Of a DNA stretch of 64,000 nucleotides, positions 1-8,127 are shown piece by piece; positions within the stretch are counted from its first letter, which is position 1; the number at the start of each line of letters is the position of its first letter. The translations under genes and the position numbers were made by a program. Source of the stretch: Hydrogenophaga sp. (lineage in GTDB: Bacteria; Pseudomonadota; Gammaproteobacteria; Burkholderiales; Burkholderiaceae_C). Under the pieces are notes generated by a model. It was not told where the DNA came from. It ran no database searches and saw only the letters and a program-made list of their open reading frames with translations. Where the stretch lies: positions 1-64,000 of the forward strand of contig NZ_JAILWB010000003.1 of assembly GCF_025699295.1 (NCBI RefSeq), in the 5' to 3' direction.

Positions 1-1235
1 TTGCCCGAGGCAATCTCCACCGACGCCGTGTTGATGCTGTCCGTCGCGCTGCGCAGCTCGCGCATCATGCCCAAGAAGCGCTGGCGCATGGTTTCCACCT
101 CGCGCACCAGGCGACCGATTTCGTCGCTGCGCGAGGACTCAAAGGCCTGGCTCAAGTCGCCCTGGGCCACCGTGGTGACGGCCGACGTCAGCTGGGCCAG
201 GGGCTGGCTCACGTTGCGGCGCACCAGCAGGAACAGGCCCACGCCCAGCGCCAAGGTGGCGCCGGCCAGCAGCGCCCAGAACGCATAGATGGTGCGCCAG
301 TGGCTGGCCATGGCTTCGGTGTCGGACACCTCGGCCACCACCCACCAGCCGCCCGCCTTGGCTTCGCGCTTGGCCACCCAGGGGTCCTGGATGGATGCGC
401 CGAGCAGCGGCACGGCATTGCGCACGAAAGCACTGGGCGATGCGCGCAGCTCGCTCAGCATCGCGTCCGCGCCGGGGTTGACCTCCAGCACCTTCTTGCC
501 TGCGGCGGTGGGGTGCGAGACAAACACCGCTTCGGCGTTGGACTGGCGTGGATCGATCACGTAGGTACCGCCGCTTTCGAAGAAGCGCGCTTCGTCGACC
601 AGTTTGTCCAGCGAGGCCTGGAAGTCGGCGATGTCAAAGCCGATGAAGAGGATGCCGACCACCTTGCCGGCCTCGTCCTTCATGGTTTCGTAATGCGTCA
701 TGTACGGCTTGCCGAACAACACGGCGCGCCCGGTGTAGCTCTTGCCTTCGAGCATCAGCGGATAGGCCGGATGCCCACGCGCGAGCAACGTGCCCATGGC
801 GCGCTCGCCGTTTTCCTTCTTCAGCGAGGTGCTGACGCGCTCGAAGTCGTCGCCCTTGCGCATGAAGATGGTGGCCACGCCACCGTTGGTGCGGTTGAAG
901 GTGTCGACTTCGGAGAAGTCGTTGTTGAGCAACATGCCCCAGCTCTTGAGCATGTTGGCCTGTGTGTCGAGTTCGAACTTGTCGGCGAACTTCTGGCGGA
1001 ACGGCTTGAACGCGCGTTCGGTCATCAGGCGGGCCGTGGCGTCGAATGCGTCGACCGAGTTGGCGACGGACACCGCCTTGTCGCCCGCCCATTCCACCGT
1101 GCGCTCGCGCGAGGAGCTTTCGGCGACCACGGACAGCACGCCGCTGATCAGCGCGAGCACCGACGCCAGCAGGACAACAGCCAGCAGCGCCACGCGGCGC
1201 GCGACCGAACTTTCTCGAAGGGTCTTGTCTTTCAT
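1..1235 (-). CDS. Methyl-accepting chemotaxis protein, 3' end outside window
   Basis: This is a membrane chemoreceptor that senses a periplasmic ligand and signals to CheA through CheW. About 411 residues are visible. A first hydrophobic segment near residues 13-37 is followed by a periplasmic sensor of roughly 260 residues of the Cache type, including a GKSYTGRAVLFG-like stretch and FIGFDIADF. A second membrane segment (FWALLAGATLALGVGLFLLV) leads into a HAMP region, and the start of the signalling coiled coil is cut by the window edge. The ATG at 1235 is preceded by a GAGGAG-like ribosome site. The gene lies just downstream of cheW on the same strand, 32 bp away, so the two are probably co-transcribed. 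The ligand cannot be told from sequence. Confidence 0.9.
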   Translation of the reverse strand, partial: MKDKTLRESSVARRVALLAVVLLASVLALISGVLSVVAESSSRERTVEWAGDKAVSVANSVDAFDATARLMTERAFKPFRQKFADKFELDTQANMLKSWGMLLNNDFSEVDTFNRTNGGVATIFMRKGDDFERVSTSLKKENGERAMGTLLARGHPAYPLMLEGKSYTGRAVLFGKPYMTHYETMKDEAGKVVGILFIGFDIADFQASLDKLVDEARFFESGGTYVIDPRQSNAEAVFVSHPTAAGKKVLEVNPGADAMLSELRASPSAFVRNAVPLLGASIQDPWVAKREAKAGGWWVVAEVSDTEAMASHWRTIYAFWALLAGATLALGVGLFLLVRRNVSQPLAQLTSAVTTVAQGDLSQAFESSRSDEIGRLVREVETMRQRFLGMMRELRSATDSINTASVEIASG

Positions 1236-1267
1236 GATCGGTTCTCCTCGTGGGGATGCCAGCCGGC

Positions 1268-1798
1268 TTATTGAAGGGCTTGGGTGGTGGTGTCCATCAG
1301 ACCCATGTCGCTGCCGGACATGAGGGCCTCGATGTCCATCAGGATCAGCATGCGTTCACCCACGCTGGCGATACCGGTGATGAACGTGGTGTCCACGTTG
1401 GTGTTCATTTCGGGCGCGGGCTTGATCAGGTCACCCGCGAGTTCGAGCACATCCGAGACCGAGTCCACCACCGCGCCCACCACACGGCCGTGCACGTTGA
1501 GCACGATCACCACGGTGAAACCGTTGTATTCGACCTTGTCGCAGCCGAGCTTGATGCGCAGGTCCACCACCGGCACGATCACGCCGCGCAGGTTGACCAC
1601 GCCCTTGATGAACGAGGGCGCATTGGCAATGCGGGTCGGTTCCTCGTAGGAGCGGATTTCCTGCACGCGCAGGATGTCGATGCCGTATTCCTCGCCGCCC
1701 AGGCGGAAGGTCAGGAATTCGGCGCTGGCCTGCTGGGCCGCGGCGGCCCGCGCGCTGTCCGGGCGGGCAATTGGGGAGGCGTCGTTGCGCATGTCCAT
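1268..1798 (-). CDS. cheW: CheW chemotaxis coupling protein
   Basis: CheW links chemoreceptors to the kinase CheA in the receptor array. The 176-residue product has the CheW fold over residues 30-165, with EFLTFRLGGEEYGIDILRVQ at its start and the motif NLRGVIVPVVDLRIKLG in the middle. The ATG at 1798 has GAGGA eight bases upstream and gives MDMRNDAS; an upstream extension to 1975 is open but lacks family similarity. It ends at GLMDTTTQALQ, a normal CheW tail. It is followed directly by a chemoreceptor gene, the usual partner. A second internal ATG at 1792 is possible but is poorly spaced from the ribosome site. Confidence 0.93.
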   Translation of the reverse strand: MDMRNDASPIARPDSARAAAAQQASAEFLTFRLGGEEYGIDILRVQEIRSYEEPTRIANAPSFIKGVVNLRGVIVPVVDLRIKLGCDKVEYNGFTVVIVLNVHGRVVGAVVDSVSDVLELAGDLIKPAPEMNTNVDTTFITGIASVGERMLILMDIEALMSGSDMGLMDTTTQALQ

Positions 1799-1996
1799 GG
1801 GATCGGTCCTCGGTTGACAGGTTGGTCCAAGGACTATCGGCCGGCAGCGGCGCGGCTGAAGTCGGAAAAAAGCGGACAAACCCGCCGCATTCCGGCGCGC
1901 GGCACCGGAAACGAATTCAAAAGTTCTCATATTGACCAACCCGAGCTGTCCCTGCGGCGTCGCCAGGGCTGCCACTCATCTGCTACCTTGTGTCCC

Positions 1997-2683
1997 ATGC
2001 CCATCGATACCGCGCCCGGCCCGCAGCACCTGGCCGCCACGCCCTGGATCCAGTCCGACCACCCCGCGGTGCAGGCCTTCGCGGCCGAGCATGCCCGTGG
2101 CGGCAACCCGCGCGACCGGGCCGTGGCGCTCTACCTGGCGGTGCGCGACCGCGTGCGCTACGACCCTTACCGCATTGACCTGTCGGATACCGGCATGAGT
2201 GCCAGCCGCGTGCTGGAACAAGGGCATGGCTGGTGCGTGCCCAAGGCGGTGCTGCTGGCCGCGGTGTGCCGCGCGCAAGGCATTGCGGCCCGGCTGGGGT
2301 TTGCCGACGTGCGCAACCACCTGTCCACGGAGCGCCTGCGCAACACCATGAAGACCGACGTGTTCGCCTGGCACGGCTACACCTCGCTGTGGCTCGATGG
2401 CGCCTGGCGCAAGGCCACGCCCGCGTTCAACATCGAACTGTGCGAAAAGTTCGGCCTGCTGCCGCTGGAGTTTGACGGTGAGCGCGATTCGCTCTATCAC
2501 CCGTTCGACCGGGAAGGCCGCCAGCACATGGAGTACGTGAACGAGCGCGGCGCCTTCGACGACCTGCCGCTGGCGCAACTGCGCGCCGCGTTCCGTGAGA
2601 TCTATCCCGACATGCCCACGGCCAGCGACGTGGCCGAGGGCGATTTTGCGGCCGATGCCGCGCGTGAAGCGGCTCGGGGCTAA
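1997..2683 (+). CDS. Transglutaminase-like cysteine protein
   Basis: This 228-residue protein belongs to the bacterial transglutaminase-like superfamily of papain-fold proteins. The candidate nucleophile is Cys80 in GHGWCVPKA and the candidate histidine is His126 in AWHGYTSLWL. The third position lies in the segment KATPAFN, where Asn rather than the usual Asp appears. No signal peptide is seen, so it should be cytoplasmic. The reaction is unknown; relatives include peptidases and amide hydrolases. It stands alone, divergent from cheW and convergent with metW, which ends 4 bp away. Confidence 0.8.
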   Translation: MPIDTAPGPQHLAATPWIQSDHPAVQAFAAEHARGGNPRDRAVALYLAVRDRVRYDPYRIDLSDTGMSASRVLEQGHGWCVPKAVLLAAVCRAQGIAARLGFADVRNHLSTERLRNTMKTDVFAWHGYTSLWLDGAWRKATPAFNIELCEKFGLLPLEFDGERDSLYHPFDREGRQHMEYVNERGAFDDLPLAQLRAAFREIYPDMPTASDVAEGDFAADAAREAARG

Positions 2684-2687
2684 GCGC

Positions 2688-3269
2688 TCAGCTCGAGAAG
2701 CGGAACACCGCCGTGCTGGCCAGCAGATTGGGCCAGGTGCGGATTTCGCGGCCTTCGTGCAGGCCGAAGCTGTCTTCGATGGTCAGTCCATTGCGCCGCG
2801 CCAGCACCTCGAAGTCGGCATGCGTGCCGACACGGATGTTGGGCGTGTCATACCACTGGTAGGGCAGGCGCTTGGTCACTGGCATGCGCCCCTGCAGCAC
2901 GTGCAGGCGGTTCGGCCAGTGCGCGAAGTTCGGAAAGGCCACCACGCCCGCGCGACCCACGCGCGCGGTTTCGCGCAGCATGGTCTCCGCGTTGCGCAGG
3001 TGTTGCAGGGTATCGATCTGCAAGACAACATCGAAGGCGTCATCTTCGAACATGGTCAGCCCGTCTTCCAGGTTGAGCTGCAGCACGCTGACGCCGCGCC
3101 GCATGCAGGCCAGCACCTTGGCGTCGTCGATCTCCACACCGTAGCCACTGCACGCGCGAGTGGCCTGCAGATGCGCCAGCAGCGCACCGTCGCCGCAGCC
3201 CAGGTCCAGCACGCGCGAACCAGGCGGCACCAGGCGGGCGATGGACTCCATCACGGGTTTCTCGCTCAT
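2688..3269 (-). CDS. metW: MetW, methionine biosynthesis methyltransferase-fold protein
   Basis: MetW is a small class I SAM-dependent methyltransferase-fold protein commonly encoded with metX and reported to support its acyltransferase activity in methionine synthesis. The 193-residue product carries motif I as [12 protein letters not shown] near residues 19-30 and the acidic loop GYGVEIDD after it. [10 protein letters not shown] and [10 protein letters not shown] are typical MetW signatures. Its ATG overlaps the metX stop codon as ATGA, showing translational coupling in a metX-metW operon. Expression should fall under the SAM-II leader in front of metX. Confidence 0.95.
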   Translation of the reverse strand: MSEKPVMESIARLVPPGSRVLDLGCGDGALLAHLQATRACSGYGVEIDDAKVLACMRRGVSVLQLNLEDGLTMFEDDAFDVVLQIDTLQHLRNAETMLRETARVGRAGVVAFPNFAHWPNRLHVLQGRMPVTKRLPYQWYDTPNIRVGTHADFEVLARRNGLTIEDSFGLHEGREIRTWPNLLASTAVFRFSS

Positions 3270-4435
3270 GGCCGCGTCCCCCCGACGGTCTGTTCGAAAT
3301 AGGCCTGCACCGCATGCAGGTAACGCGGGTCGTCGAGCAGGAAGGCATCGTGGCCGTGCGGCGCGTCGATCTCGGCGTAGCTGACCTCGCGCCTGTTGTC
3401 GAGCAGGGCCCGGACGATCTCGCGGCTGCGCGCGGGCGAGAAGCGCCAGTCCGTTGTGAAGCTCACCAGCAAGAACCGAGCCCGGGCGCGCGCCAGTGCC
3501 GCCGTCAGGTTGCCGTCGAACGAGCGCGCGGGATCGAAATAGTCGAGCGCCCGGGTGATCAGCAGGTAGGTGTTGGCGTCGAAGTACTCGCTGAACTTGT
3601 CGCCCTGGTAGCGCAGGTAGCTTTCGATCTGGAACTCGACATCCTGCGTCGTGTAGCGGTAGGCCTGTTCGGCCACGGCGGCGGGGTCTTCGCCATCGGC
3701 CGAGCGCAGCGAGCGCCCGAACTTCTCGTTCATCACGTCGTCGCTGAGGTAGGTGATGTGGCCGATCATGCGGGCGATGCGCAGGCCGCGCCGGGGCAGC
3801 GTGCCCTCGCGCAGGTAGTGGCCGCCATGGAAGTCGGGATCGGTCACGATGGCGCGGCGCGCCACCTCGTTGAAGGCGATGTTTTCCGCCGTGAGATTGG
3901 GTGCGCTGGCGACCACCACCGCGTGGCGCACGCGCTCGGGGTACTGCAGGGTCCAACTGAGCGTCTGCATGCCGCCCAGGCTGCCACCCATGACGGCAGC
4001 CAGGGTCTCGATGCCCATCAGGTCCAGCAGCCGGGCCTGGGCATCGACCCAGTCCTCGACCGTGACCACTGGAAAGTCAGCCCCCCAGGGCGTGCCGGTG
4101 GCGGGGTTGACATGCGTCGGGCCGGTGGAGCCGAAGCACGAGCCCAGGTTGTTGACGCCAATGACGAACCAGCGGTCGGTGTCGACCGGTTTGCCAGGAC
4201 CGATCATGTTGTTCCACCAGCCCTCGCTGCGCGCCAGCGGCTGGCCGTGCGCGTCGGCATGCCAGCCCGCCACGTGGTGCGACGCATTGAGCGCGTGGCA
4301 GATCAGCACCGCGTTGGAGCGTTCGGCATTGAGGGTGCCATAGGTTTCCACCACCAGTTCGTAGGCAGGAAGCACGGCACCGGAGCGCAATGCGAGCGGT
4401 TCGGCGAAGTGAAAGGTTTGGGGCGTGACGATCAA
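3266..4435 (-). CDS. metX: MetX, homoserine O-acyltransferase
   Basis: MetX acylates homoserine with acetyl-CoA or succinyl-CoA, the first committed step of methionine synthesis. The 389-residue product is an alpha/beta hydrolase. The nucleophile is Ser152 in MGGSLGGMQ, with the aspartate in [10 protein letters not shown] and the histidine in [13 protein letters not shown] chose a TTG start at 4435, seven bases after AGGA, which gives [16 protein letters not shown], the expected N-terminus. An in-frame TTG at 4465 falls inside the T-tract of the leader terminator and is unlikely. The donor (acetyl or succinyl) cannot be assigned by eye. Transcription probably responds to SAM through the upstream riboswitch. 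Confidence 0.95.
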   Translation of the reverse strand: MIVTPQTFHFAEPLALRSGAVLPAYELVVETYGTLNAERSNAVLICHALNASHHVAGWHADAHGQPLARSEGWWNNMIGPGKPVDTDRWFVIGVNNLGSCFGSTGPTHVNPATGTPWGADFPVVTVEDWVDAQARLLDLMGIETLAAVMGGSLGGMQTLSWTLQYPERVRHAVVVASAPNLTAENIAFNEVARRAIVTDPDFHGGHYLREGTLPRRGLRIARMIGHITYLSDDVMNEKFGRSLRSADGEDPAAVAEQAYRYTTQDVEFQIESYLRYQGDKFSEYFDANTYLLITRALDYFDPARSFDGNLTAALARARARFLLVSFTTDWRFSPARSREIVRALLDNRREVSYAEIDAPHGHDAFLLDDPRYLHAVQAYFEQTVGGTRP

Positions 4436-4466
4436 GGCCTTGTCCTGCGGGCGGCACCCGCCCAAT

Positions 4467-4500
4467 AAAAAAACCCGGCGCCGCCAAAAGCGAGACCGGG
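4467..4500 (-). terminator. Intrinsic terminator in the metX leader
   Basis: Read on the minus strand, CCCGG and CCGGG enclose a loop containing an inner CGC/GCG pair, followed by seven T residues. It lies between the SAM-II aptamer and the metX start codon, so it can only act as a regulated leader terminator. Its 5' arm can pair with the GGGGA at the aptamer 3' end (GGGA-GAT-TCCC), which would give a competing antiterminator. Confidence 0.8.
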
Positions 4501-4504
4501 AATC

Positions 4505-4556
4505 TCCCCTTTAGCGGCATTTTTAAAGCGCCCGCAATCTGGATCAAATCGGCGCT
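4505..4556 (-). promoter_or_regulatory. SAM-II (metA-type) riboswitch aptamer ahead of metXW
   Basis: On the minus strand a stem AGCGCC/GGCGCT encloses GATTTGATCCAGATTGC, and is followed by an A-rich stretch and CGCTAAAGGGGA. This order (P1 with a GAUUUNA...AUUGC loop, then the GCUAAA-GG 3' pseudoknot strand) matches the SAM-II consensus as I remember it. The aptamer lies about 70 bases before the metX start codon and is followed at once by an intrinsic terminator. This suggests premature termination when SAM is bound, through release of the terminator arm. The family is best known from alpha-proteobacteria. The assignment was made by eye and not by a covariance model. Confidence 0.82.
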
Positions 4557-4563
4557 GGGCACA

Positions 4564-4592
4564 AGTATAAGTTGAAGCACAAGGCATGTGCA
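4564..4592 (-). promoter_or_regulatory. Probable sigma-70 promoter of metX-metW
   Basis: On the minus strand TGCACA (four of six to the -35 consensus) is followed after 17 bases by TATACT (five of six to -10). Initiation about seven bases on would place the transcript start right before the riboswitch P1 stem, as expected for a short SAM-II leader. Confidence 0.55.
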
Positions 4593-4847
4593 GCCGGGCC
4601 CGAAGGGTCCCGACACGGGTTTCCCCTGTGCCTGGACAGCCCTGTTGTAGCCGCGCATCGACCCCCGGCCGGCTTTGCACATCCTGAAAAATAGTTAGTG
4701 TTTGCGGGACATTCAGCGCATAATCCTCCGGCGAGCGTGGAAAGCGCTCGTTTTGACAAGTGATCGGTTGGTTTCGCGTGCTACAGGTTTTTGTGTGCTA
4801 ACGGGGCTCCATCGCTATTTTTCTCAGTGTTATTAGGAGTCCCATCC
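4593..4847. other. Intergenic region between metX leader and the RRM gene
   Basis: No gene is seen. The right half should hold the promoter and 5' leader of the RRM protein. A perfect -35 hexamer TTGACA lies at 4753-4758, with only a weak -10-like GTGCTA 19 bases later. An alternative is CATAAT near 4720. A TTAGGAG ribosome site lies about ten bases before the ATG at 4848. The promoter assignment is weak. Confidence 0.4.
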
Positions 4848-5249
4848 ATGGGCAACAAACTGTACGTGGGCAACCTGCCTTACACCGTGCGCGACGAAGA
4901 TCTGCAGCAGGCTTTCAGCGCCTTTGGCTCTGTCAACAGCGCCAAGGTCATGATGGAGCGCGAAACCGGCCGTTCCAAGGGCTTCGGCTTCGTGGAAATG
5001 GGCAGTGATGCAGAAGCGCAATCCGCGATCGAAGGCATGAACGGCCAGTCCCTGGGCGGTCGCAGCCTGGTGGTCAACGAAGCCCGCCCGATGGAAGCGC
5101 GTCCCCCGCGCACCGGCGGCTTTGGCGGCGGCCGCAGTGGCGGCGGCGGCTTTGGTGGTGGTGGTGGTGGCGAAGGCGGTTTCCGCAGCCCCTACGGCGG
5201 CGGTGGCCGTCGTGAAGGTGGTGGCGGTGGTGGCCGCGGCGGTTACTGA
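4848..5249 (+). CDS. Glycine-rich RRM RNA-binding protein
   Basis: This 133-residue single-RRM protein resembles the cold-induced glycine-rich RNA-binding proteins of cyanobacteria and beta-proteobacteria. RNP2 is LYVGNL at residues 5-10 and RNP1 is KGFGFVEM at 44-51, with aromatic residues at the RNA-stacking positions. From residue 90 to the end the chain is a low-complexity tail rich in Gly, Arg and Phe, which often adds nonspecific RNA binding. It probably acts as an RNA chaperone in the cytoplasm. It is monocistronic: a strong terminator follows 41 bp after the stop, and the long 5' leader is consistent with post-transcriptional control. Confidence 0.92.
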   Translation: MGNKLYVGNLPYTVRDEDLQQAFSAFGSVNSAKVMMERETGRSKGFGFVEMGSDAEAQSAIEGMNGQSLGGRSLVVNEARPMEARPPRTGGFGGGRSGGGGFGGGGGGEGGFRSPYGGGGRREGGGGGGRGGY

Positions 5250-5290
5250 TCGCCCGCACCCGTCGACCTGAGCGGTCGATGCGCAAACAA

Positions 5291-5320
5291 AGCCCTGCGG
5301 CGATGCCTCAGGGCTTTTTT
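5291..5320 (+). terminator. Terminator of the RRM gene
   Basis: AGCCCTG and CAGGGCT form a seven-pair stem with a ten-base loop, followed by six T residues. It lies 41 bp after the RRM stop codon and before the convergent sbtB stop. Confidence 0.9.
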
Positions 5321-5349
5321 CATGGGCACACCGCCCCGGGTGCAGGAGA

Positions 5350-5652
5350 TCAGTATTTTTCGCCGCGTACCACGGTCACATCTGCGAAATACAGCGACAG
5401 CGCGTGATCCGGCGCATACGTGGCCAGAACATGCTGGGCCACCTGGTCTGCCACATCGGCGGAGCAGACGATCTTGACCTCGATGCTGCGATCTGCCTCC
5501 CACAGTGCTTCGCGCGCGCCCAGTCGGCTGCCCCCGCGAACGTCGTGCACGGTGTAGCCCTGGGCACCGATGCGCAAGGCGTCGGCCACCAGCCTCTTTT
5601 CCAGCACCGCCTCAGTGATGATGACCAGCAGCTGGCGGGAATGTCTGTCCAT
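5350..5652 (-). CDS. sbtB: SbtB-like PII-family regulator
   Basis: This 100-residue protein has the size and ferredoxin-like pattern of PII proteins: QLLVIITEAVLEKRLVADAL at the start, GYTVHDVRGGSR at the T-loop base, and ALSLYFADVTVVRGEKY at the end. It lacks the canonical PII T-loop Tyr region and resembles SbtB, which binds adenyl nucleotides and controls the bicarbonate transporter SbtA. It is encoded 11 bp after sbtA, with GAGGAG before its ATG, so the pair is co-expressed. The inference that it gates the neighbouring transporter comes from family knowledge and context. Confidence 0.82.
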   Translation of the reverse strand: MDRHSRQLLVIITEAVLEKRLVADALRIGAQGYTVHDVRGGSRLGAREALWEADRSIEVKIVCSADVADQVAQHVLATYAPDHALSLYFADVTVVRGEKY

Positions 5653-5663
5653 GGTGCGACTCC

Positions 5664-6617
5664 TCAATCGTGCAGCATGCGCGCAAGCTGCAGGTACAGC
5701 GGCACGCCAATGACGATGTTGAAGGGAAAGGTCACGCCCAGCGCGGCGGTGATCGACAGCGCCGCGTTCGCCTCGGGGACGGCCAGGCGCATGGCCGTGG
5801 GCGCGGCGATATAGCTGGCGCTGGCGGCCAGGGTGGCCAGCAGCGCGGTACCGCCCACGCTCAGGCCCAGTGCCAACCCCGTGAGCGCGCCCGCCACGGC
5901 CAGCAGCGGGGGGGCGATGAGGGCGAATGCAAGCAGGCGAAGGCCGTGGCGCCGCAGCTCGCCCAGGCGTCCGCCAGCCACCAGCCCGAGTTCCAGCAGG
6001 AACAAGGCCAGCAGGCCCTTGAAAGGCAGACTGAACACGGACGCGATCGGTGCGGTGCCCGCCTCTCCCATGACGGCGCCAATCAACAGGCCGCCCGCCA
6101 GCAAAAGCACCGACTTGCCAAAAAATACGTCGTGCGCCAGCGCACCCCAGGCCACCCGCTGGGGCCGGCCGGCCGCATCCACGGCACCCAGTCGAGCCAG
6201 CAAAATGCCGGCAACAATGCCCGGAGCTTCCATGATGGCCACCCACAGCGCCGCGTGGGACTCAGCCGGCACGCCGTGCGCGGCAAGGTAGGCGCTGGCC
6301 ACGGCAAAGGTGACCACACTGACTGAGCCATAGTGCGCCGCCATGGCGGCCGCGTCCGCTCGAGACAGCCCCAGCAAACGCAGCACGGGCATGAGCACAA
6401 AGGGAATGGCGAGTCCAAGGCCCATGCAGGCCAGCATCTGCGGCAGCAACTCAAGCCAGGGCTGCCTTGAGAGTTCGATGCCGCCCTTGAGTCCGATGGC
6501 CAGCAACAGATAGATGGACAGCGTCTCGTACAGCGGCTCGGGCAGTCGCAAGTCGCTCCCGACCAGGCGGGCAAACACGCCCAGCAGGAAGAACAGGACG
6601 ACGACGTCGAGTGTCAC
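5664..6617 (-). CDS. sbtA: SbtA-family sodium-dependent bicarbonate permease
   Basis: The 317-residue protein has about ten hydrophobic segments and the SbtA/DUF897 signature HYGSVSVVTFAVASAYL near the middle, repeated in degenerate form as AASASYIAAPTAMRLA in the second half. SbtA imports bicarbonate with sodium across the inner membrane. The GTG start at 6617 overlaps the stop of the upstream SDR gene as GTGA, and AAGG lies just before it. In cyanobacteria SbtA serves the carbon-concentrating mechanism; here it could feed autotrophic CO2 fixation or anaplerotic carboxylases. No carboxylase is encoded in the window, so the role is open. Confidence 0.85.
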   Translation of the reverse strand: MTLDVVVLFFLLGVFARLVGSDLRLPEPLYETLSIYLLLAIGLKGGIELSRQPWLELLPQMLACMGLGLAIPFVLMPVLRLLGLSRADAAAMAAHYGSVSVVTFAVASAYLAAHGVPAESHAALWVAIMEAPGIVAGILLARLGAVDAAGRPQRVAWGALAHDVFFGKSVLLLAGGLLIGAVMGEAGTAPIASVFSLPFKGLLALFLLELGLVAGGRLGELRRHGLRLLAFALIAPPLLAVAGALTGLALGLSVGGTALLATLAASASYIAAPTAMRLAVPEANAALSITAALGVTFPFNIVIGVPLYLQLARMLHD

Positions 6618-7438
6618 GTGCGACCTTCGCCCTGGCGGTGCTTGCGCGGTCGGCCCGAGAGCAGGCGATCGAACAGGGCATTGGGCAACAGGCGCAGCAA
6701 CTTGGCCACCACACCCATCTGCCAGGGAATGACACGGTAACTGGAACGCGCCCGGATGGCGTTGAAGGCGCGATCGGCAAAGGTCTCGGCGCTCAGCAGG
6801 AACGGCATGCTGTAGCGGTTCTGGCGCGTCAGTGGCGTATCCACATAGCCGGGCAGCAGGGTGACCACCGCGACGCCACTGCTGCGCAACTCGCCGCGCA
6901 GGCTCTCGCAATAGGCCACCACGGCCGCCTTGCTGGCGCAGTAGGCGCCGTGGCCGGGCAGGCCGCGGATGGCAGCCACGCTGGCAATACCCACCAGCAC
7001 GCCGCTGCCGCGCGTGGCCATCGCGGTCAAGAAGGGATGGAAGGTGGCGGCCAGGCCGGTGTTGTTGGTGGCGAAGGTGCGTGCCATCACGTCGATGTCG
7101 GCACGCTCGCAGGTGTCCATGCCGACGCTGATGCCGGCATTGGCGATCACCACGTCGGGCACGCCCTGCTCGGCCAGGCAGGCCTGCCCGGCAGCTGCGA
7201 TGCTGTCGGTGTCAGCCACATCCGCGCCATAGACGCGGCATTCGGTCGCGTCGAACGCCCGGGCATCGGCCCAGGCCTGCATCTCCCGCGCACGGCGTGC
7301 CACCAGCGCGAGCCGGTAGCCGGCTTGCGCAAAACGCAGCGCCAGCGCCTGACCAATGCCACTGGAAGCGCCGGTGATGAATACCAGTGGAGCGTCGCTG
7401 CGGGATCGCGGGGTGTGGGTGCTTGGCATGACGGGCAT
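6614..7438 (-). CDS. Short-chain dehydrogenase/reductase
   Basis: A classical SDR of 274 residues. The nucleotide-binding TGASSGIG lies near residues 22-29, NAGI marks the beta4 strand, and the catalytic Tyr and Lys are in GAYCASKAAV. The segment LLPGYVDTPLT is typical of the family. The C-terminal tail is basic and hydrophobic (VVAKLLRLLPNALFDRLLSGRPRKHRQ), which suggests membrane association. Two starts are possible, at 7438 and 7429, and neither has a good ribosome site. It sits between lptC and sbtA in a tight leftward operon. The substrate is unknown. Confidence 0.85.
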   Translation of the reverse strand: MPVMPSTHTPRSRSDAPLVFITGASSGIGQALALRFAQAGYRLALVARRAREMQAWADARAFDATECRVYGADVADTDSIAAAGQACLAEQGVPDVVIANAGISVGMDTCERADIDVMARTFATNNTGLAATFHPFLTAMATRGSGVLVGIASVAAIRGLPGHGAYCASKAAVVAYCESLRGELRSSGVAVVTLLPGYVDTPLTRQNRYSMPFLLSAETFADRAFNAIRARSSYRVIPWQMGVVAKLLRLLPNALFDRLLSGRPRKHRQGEGRT

Positions 7439-7455
7439 TGGAGGAATGTGTCCGT

Positions 7456-8127
7456 TCAGCGCGGCACCAGCTGCACTTTCACGCGGCCCTTGAACAGCGC
7501 CACCTGATTCTCTGCGTTGTAGTCAAGGGTGTCCGCGACGAGGCGGTCGCTGCCGCGCAACAAGGTGACCGGCCGGTCGGAGACGATGCGATCAGGCTCC
7601 AGATAGACATGCAGGAACTCGCCCTGGAACTCCAGCCGCGGCTGGGGATTTCCCTGGGCGTCGTTGCCTGCCTCGCGCACGACCACGGCATCGCCTTCCA
7701 GCACGAATTCGGTGTTGTCGCTGTTGGTCGTGACCAGGCGCGCACGGGCCAGCGTGGGCAGGCCCTGTTCCCCGATGTGGCGGATGCGCGCCATGTCGAT
7801 CTCCACCGTGTCGCTGGCCGGGAAATGGCGCGCCTCCACCCCGGAGACCTGCGTCCGGAGTTCGCCCTGGGCGTCGAAGGCCTTGACCGAGAACTGCCGC
7901 ATGAAGTAGTCGGGCTCGCTGCTCACCGGCTGCGGTGGCGCTGGCAACGCGGGCGCAGGCGTTGCCCGCAGCAACCAGTAGGACGCCAGGGCCAGCAGGC
8001 CCATGAGCAGCACCGGCAGGTAGATGGACAGGCGGTCCATGAGCTGGCGTTTGCGCCGCGGCGCGCGGGGCACGACGGCCGTCTGGTCGACGTCGTCGAA
8101 GAAGTCGAGCGGGTCGGAGGTGCTCAC
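7456..8127 (-). CDS. lptC: LptC, LPS export inner-membrane protein
   Basis: LptC is the bitopic inner-membrane component that passes lipopolysaccharide from LptBFG to LptA. The 223-residue product has a cytoplasmic N-terminus, one membrane segment (residues 35-55, LSIYLPVLLMGLLALASYWLL), a proline-rich linker and a beta-jellyroll periplasmic domain containing YFMRQFSVKAFDAQGELR. The GTG start overlaps the kdsC stop as GTGA. The usual downstream partners lptA and lptB do not follow; an SDR and sbtA-sbtB take their place. Confidence 0.93.
   Translation of the reverse strand: MSTSDPLDFFDDVDQTAVVPRAPRRKRQLMDRLSIYLPVLLMGLLALASYWLLRATPAPALPAPPQPVSSEPDYFMRQFSVKAFDAQGELRTQVSGVEARHFPASDTVEIDMARIRHIGEQGLPTLARARLVTTNSDNTEFVLEGDAVVVREAGNDAQGNPQPRLEFQGEFLHVYLEPDRIVSDRPVTLLRGSDRLVADTLDYNAENQVALFKGRVKVQLVPR

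Noticed and set aside
4433-4465. Upstream TTG start for MetX at 4465
   Set aside because: It lies in the T-tract of the leader terminator and has no ribosome site; the TTG at 4435 has AGGA seven bases upstream and gives the family N-terminus.
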